From contig NZ_JAHREP010000012.1 of assembly GCF_019084545.1 (NCBI RefSeq), positions 1-64,000 of the forward strand: DNA of 64,000 nucleotides. The letters run 5' to 3'. Of the stretch, positions 62,410 through 64,000 are shown in pieces. The position numbers and the translations under genes were made by a program. Positions within the stretch are counted from its first letter, which is position 1, and each line of letters begins with the position of its first letter. This DNA is from Marinobacterium ramblicola (GTDB taxonomy: Bacteria > Pseudomonadota > Gammaproteobacteria > Pseudomonadales > Balneatricaceae). The notes below the pieces were generated by a model. It searched no databases. It saw only the letters and a program-made list of their open reading frames with translations, and was not told the origin of the DNA.

Positions 62410-62421
62410 GTCGGGCTTTTT
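62397..62421 (+). terminator. Rho-independent terminator of nrdAB-yfaE
   Basis: GCCCGAC-CCCTGA-GTCGGGC has a 7-bp stem followed by TTTTT. It overlaps the last codons of yfaE. Confidence 0.9.
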
Positions 62422-63107
62422 CATATCTGCTTTGCGCAATTGGGAGACATCAAAAAAAGCAAGATATTCTCTCGGGGGGATTGACTTCTTCACAGCGCTC
62501 CTGAAGCGTTTGTCTGCCTGTGTACAAACTGTATCGAAGTTGGTTTAGTTCGATGGAATCATCTCTAAGTATTTGATATTTATATTCTAAGTGTCTTCTG
62601 GTGGAATAAGCGCCAATTTTCGGAAAGCCAGTAAATACGCGTGCTGGCGCGGTTGATCCAGAAACTACTCACCGTTTTATCAACAGAATCTGTGAGTATT
62701 CGCCGCCCCTTCGGAGGGCAGAAATCGCCGAGCCAGGAATGATAACGGTGCATCGGATTTTGGGTTGAAAGGGCGGGGTGAACGGCATTGTCGGAACCGC
62801 TATGAAGCTGTCAAAACGGTGCTCCGGTATGAGGATGGTGGTGTTCGGAATTGGTGCGCGCAACCGGCTACTCCGGAATGCTTATCCACCGCGGCTTCGA
62901 GATCGAAAAAAATATCCACGTCAATACTTGATTTCCAACTATTTTTTTTGCCTTTCGCATTAAAAACAATCAGTTAACGCGTGCTGGTCAGGAAGAAGAC
63001 ACTTTGTGTCAGGCCTAGTAATCATGCCGCCCGGAGGCGGTTTTCATAGTGTTGTTCACAGTTTTATCAACAGAAAATGGGTATAACCTGAGGCGCAGCA
63101 CAACCGT
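62410..63107. other. 698-bp intergenic region with repeats and DnaA-box-like motifs
   Basis: No supported gene. It contains two copies of GTTTTATCAACAGAA (62674 and 63061) and two of CGCGTGCTGG. Four 9-mers are one mismatch from the DnaA box TTATNCACA: 62677-62685, 62882-62890, 63052-63060 and 63064-63072. An AT-rich stretch lies at about 62905-62975. Short frames on either strand (62669-62863, 62778-62963) lack ribosome sites and any recognisable family. Confidence 0.6.
63027..63044. terminator. Short hairpin between the nrd region and nth
   Basis: CCGCC-CGGA-GGCGG followed by TTTT on the plus strand. The stem is only 5 bp plus a G-T pair, so it is a weak terminator candidate. Confidence 0.4.
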
Positions 63108-63749
63108 TTAATCGGCGTATTCCGTCTTCTCTTTGAACTCGCACAGGTCTTCGATGATGCAGGCGCCGCAGCGGGGCTTTCTGGCGGTACAGACATAGCG
63201 ACCGTGCAGGATCAGCCAATGGTGGGCATCCTGCAAAAACTCCTTGGGCACGAAGCGGAGCAGTTTCTTCTCCACCTCCAGCACCGTTTTGCCGGGGGCT
63301 ATGCGGGTGCGGTTGGAGACGCGGAATATGTGGGTATCCACCGCCATGGTGGGGTGGCCGAACGCGGTGTTGAGGACCACGTTGGCGGTCTTGCGGCCGA
63401 CACCGGGGAGCTTCTCCAGCGCTTCCCGTGTCTGGGGTACCTCGCTGCCATGGAGTTCGATCAGTGTCTGGCAGGTCTTGATCACGTTCTCGGCCTTGCT
63501 GTTGAACAGGCCGATGGTCTTGATGTAGGACTTCAGTCCGTCCACGCCCAGCGCCAGAATCGCCTCGGGTGTGTTGGCGACGGGGAAGAGTTTGGCCGTC
63601 GCCTTGTTGACTCCGACATCGGTGGCCTGGGCCGAGAGGATGACGGCAATCAGCAGTTCGAAAGGGGAGTCGTAGGCTAATTCGGTCGTAGGGTGGGGGT
63701 TCTGTTCGCGTAACCGGGAGAAAATTTGATGGCGTTTATCAGCGTTCAT
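63108..63749 (-). CDS. nth: Endonuclease III
   Basis: A 213-aa DNA glycosylase and AP-lyase of base-excision repair. The helix-hairpin-helix LPGVGRKTANVVLNTAFG (about 113-130) contains the catalytic Lys. The catalytic Asp is in MAVDTHIFRVSNR. The C-terminal 4Fe-4S cluster has C-x6-C-x2-C-x5-C spacing (CTARKPRCGACIIEDLC). Length equals E. coli Nth (211 aa). Confidence 0.96.
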   Translation of the reverse strand: MNADKRHQIFSRLREQNPHPTTELAYDSPFELLIAVILSAQATDVGVNKATAKLFPVANTPEAILALGVDGLKSYIKTIGLFNSKAENVIKTCQTLIELHGSEVPQTREALEKLPGVGRKTANVVLNTAFGHPTMAVDTHIFRVSNRTRIAPGKTVLEVEKKLLRFVPKEFLQDAHHWLILHGRYVCTARKPRCGACIIEDLCEFKEKTEYAD

Positions 63750-63782
63750 GCGGTATTTCAGTTATCGGGTGGCGGCGATGAA

Positions 63783-64000
63783 TTAATCGAGAGAGGTTTG
63801 ATTGCGGCCGTTCTGTTTCGACCTGTAGAGCGCCTCATCCGCTCGCTTCAGCCAGTTTTCGTAATGGGTGTCGTCGACCTGGCTCTCGGCTATGCCCAGG
63901 CTCAGAGTGAAACGTATGGTTTCATCGCCGTAGTAGATCTTGGCATCCTGCGCGGCGCGGCGCAGACGCTCCGCCAGCACCTCGGCATGAGAATCGGAGG
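63783..64000 (-). CDS. C-terminal end of a GGDEF diguanylate cyclase (partial)
   Basis: The last 71 codons of a gene running off the right edge. RFTLSLGIAE is the beta-hairpin after the GGDEF active site, and WLKRADEALYRSKQNGRNQ is the standard C-terminal helix of diguanylate cyclases. The active-site loop itself is outside the window, so activity cannot be judged. It starts 33 bases downstream of nth on the same strand order. Confidence 0.85.
   Translation of the reverse strand, partial: SDSHAEVLAERLRRAAQDAKIYYGDETIRFTLSLGIAESQVDDTHYENWLKRADEALYRSKQNGRNQTSLD

Noticed and set aside
62669-62963. Opposing 60-70 codon frames downstream of yfaE
   Set aside because: They overlap each other on opposite strands, lack ribosome sites and show no recognisable family.

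Overview
The window reads as chromosomal DNA of a free-living, nitrogen-fixing gammaproteobacterium. The evidence is an E. coli-type YcaO, a class Ia ribonucleotide reductase with its own 2Fe-2S ferredoxin, HexR control of glycolysis, a Lap-type biofilm system, and a nif/rnf block arranged like the minor nif cluster of Azotobacter and Pseudomonas stutzeri. Most of it is fairly GC-rich. The exception is 35.0-36.9 kb, which is clearly AT-rich. The species cannot be fixed from the sequence; a marine or sediment diazotroph related to the Oceanospirillales or sulfur-oxidiser branches is an inference only.

Layout. 0-2 kb: tRNA-Asn and ycaO. 2.1-9.4 kb: two type I-secreted, LapG-cleavable surface proteins, followed on the opposite strand by lapG and lapD, forming a c-di-GMP-gated adhesin release module. 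9.5-15.0 kb: rnfABCDGEH on the minus strand, facing away from nifLA (15.3-18.5 kb). Both transcription units have sigma-54 promoters, with three perfect NifA sites (TGT-N10-ACA) between them. 18.7-26.3 kb: an EAL-HDOD protein, then nifB-fdxN-nifO-nifQ and an unusual tail (SagB-like oxidoreductase, ankyrin protein, CGFS glutaredoxin, BolA, a 76-aa orphan and a DUF3144 protein). nifB has its own NifA/sigma-54 promoter. 26.5-29.6 kb: an ECF42-like sigma factor with VOC, SRPBCC and DGPF/YCII proteins. It lies between an intact EF-hand-like protein gene (29.7-30.8 kb) and a decayed copy of that gene's 3' end (26.3 kb). 30.9-34.8 kb: hmp facing away from norR plus an HPP membrane protein, with a sigma-54 promoter and three NorR-type sites in the gap. 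35-36.9 kb: an AT-rich islet of three unknown envelope proteins. 37-46.2 kb: a dipeptide ABC transporter followed by an M14 carboxypeptidase, a LysR regulator and a prolidase. 46.2-47.2 kb: a scar made of three broken genes. 47.3-49 kb: a Dyp-type peroxidase and a thioredoxin-like protein. 49-54.5 kb: a lower-glycolysis operon, gap-pyk-(56 aa)-eno-mgsA-gpr, with a HexR box and divergent hexR. 55.8-58 kb: an SLC5-STAC-coiled-coil membrane protein. 58.2 kb: tRNA-Tyr. 58.5-62.4 kb: nrdA-nrdB-yfaE behind two NrdR boxes 31 bp apart. 63.1-64 kb: nth and the end of a GGDEF protein.

How the parts work together. NifA, held in check by NifL, should drive both electron supply to nitrogenase (Rnf) and FeMo-cofactor assembly (NifB, NifQ, FdxN). 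Two nitric-oxide and nitrosative functions sit under a second sigma-54 activator, NorR. c-di-GMP signalling appears at LapD, the EAL-HDOD protein and the terminal GGDEF fragment. The least described parts are the tandem retention module and the small repeat-free LapG substrate, the tail of the nifB operon, the kinase-less SLC5-STAC protein, and the 56-codon gene between pyk and eno.
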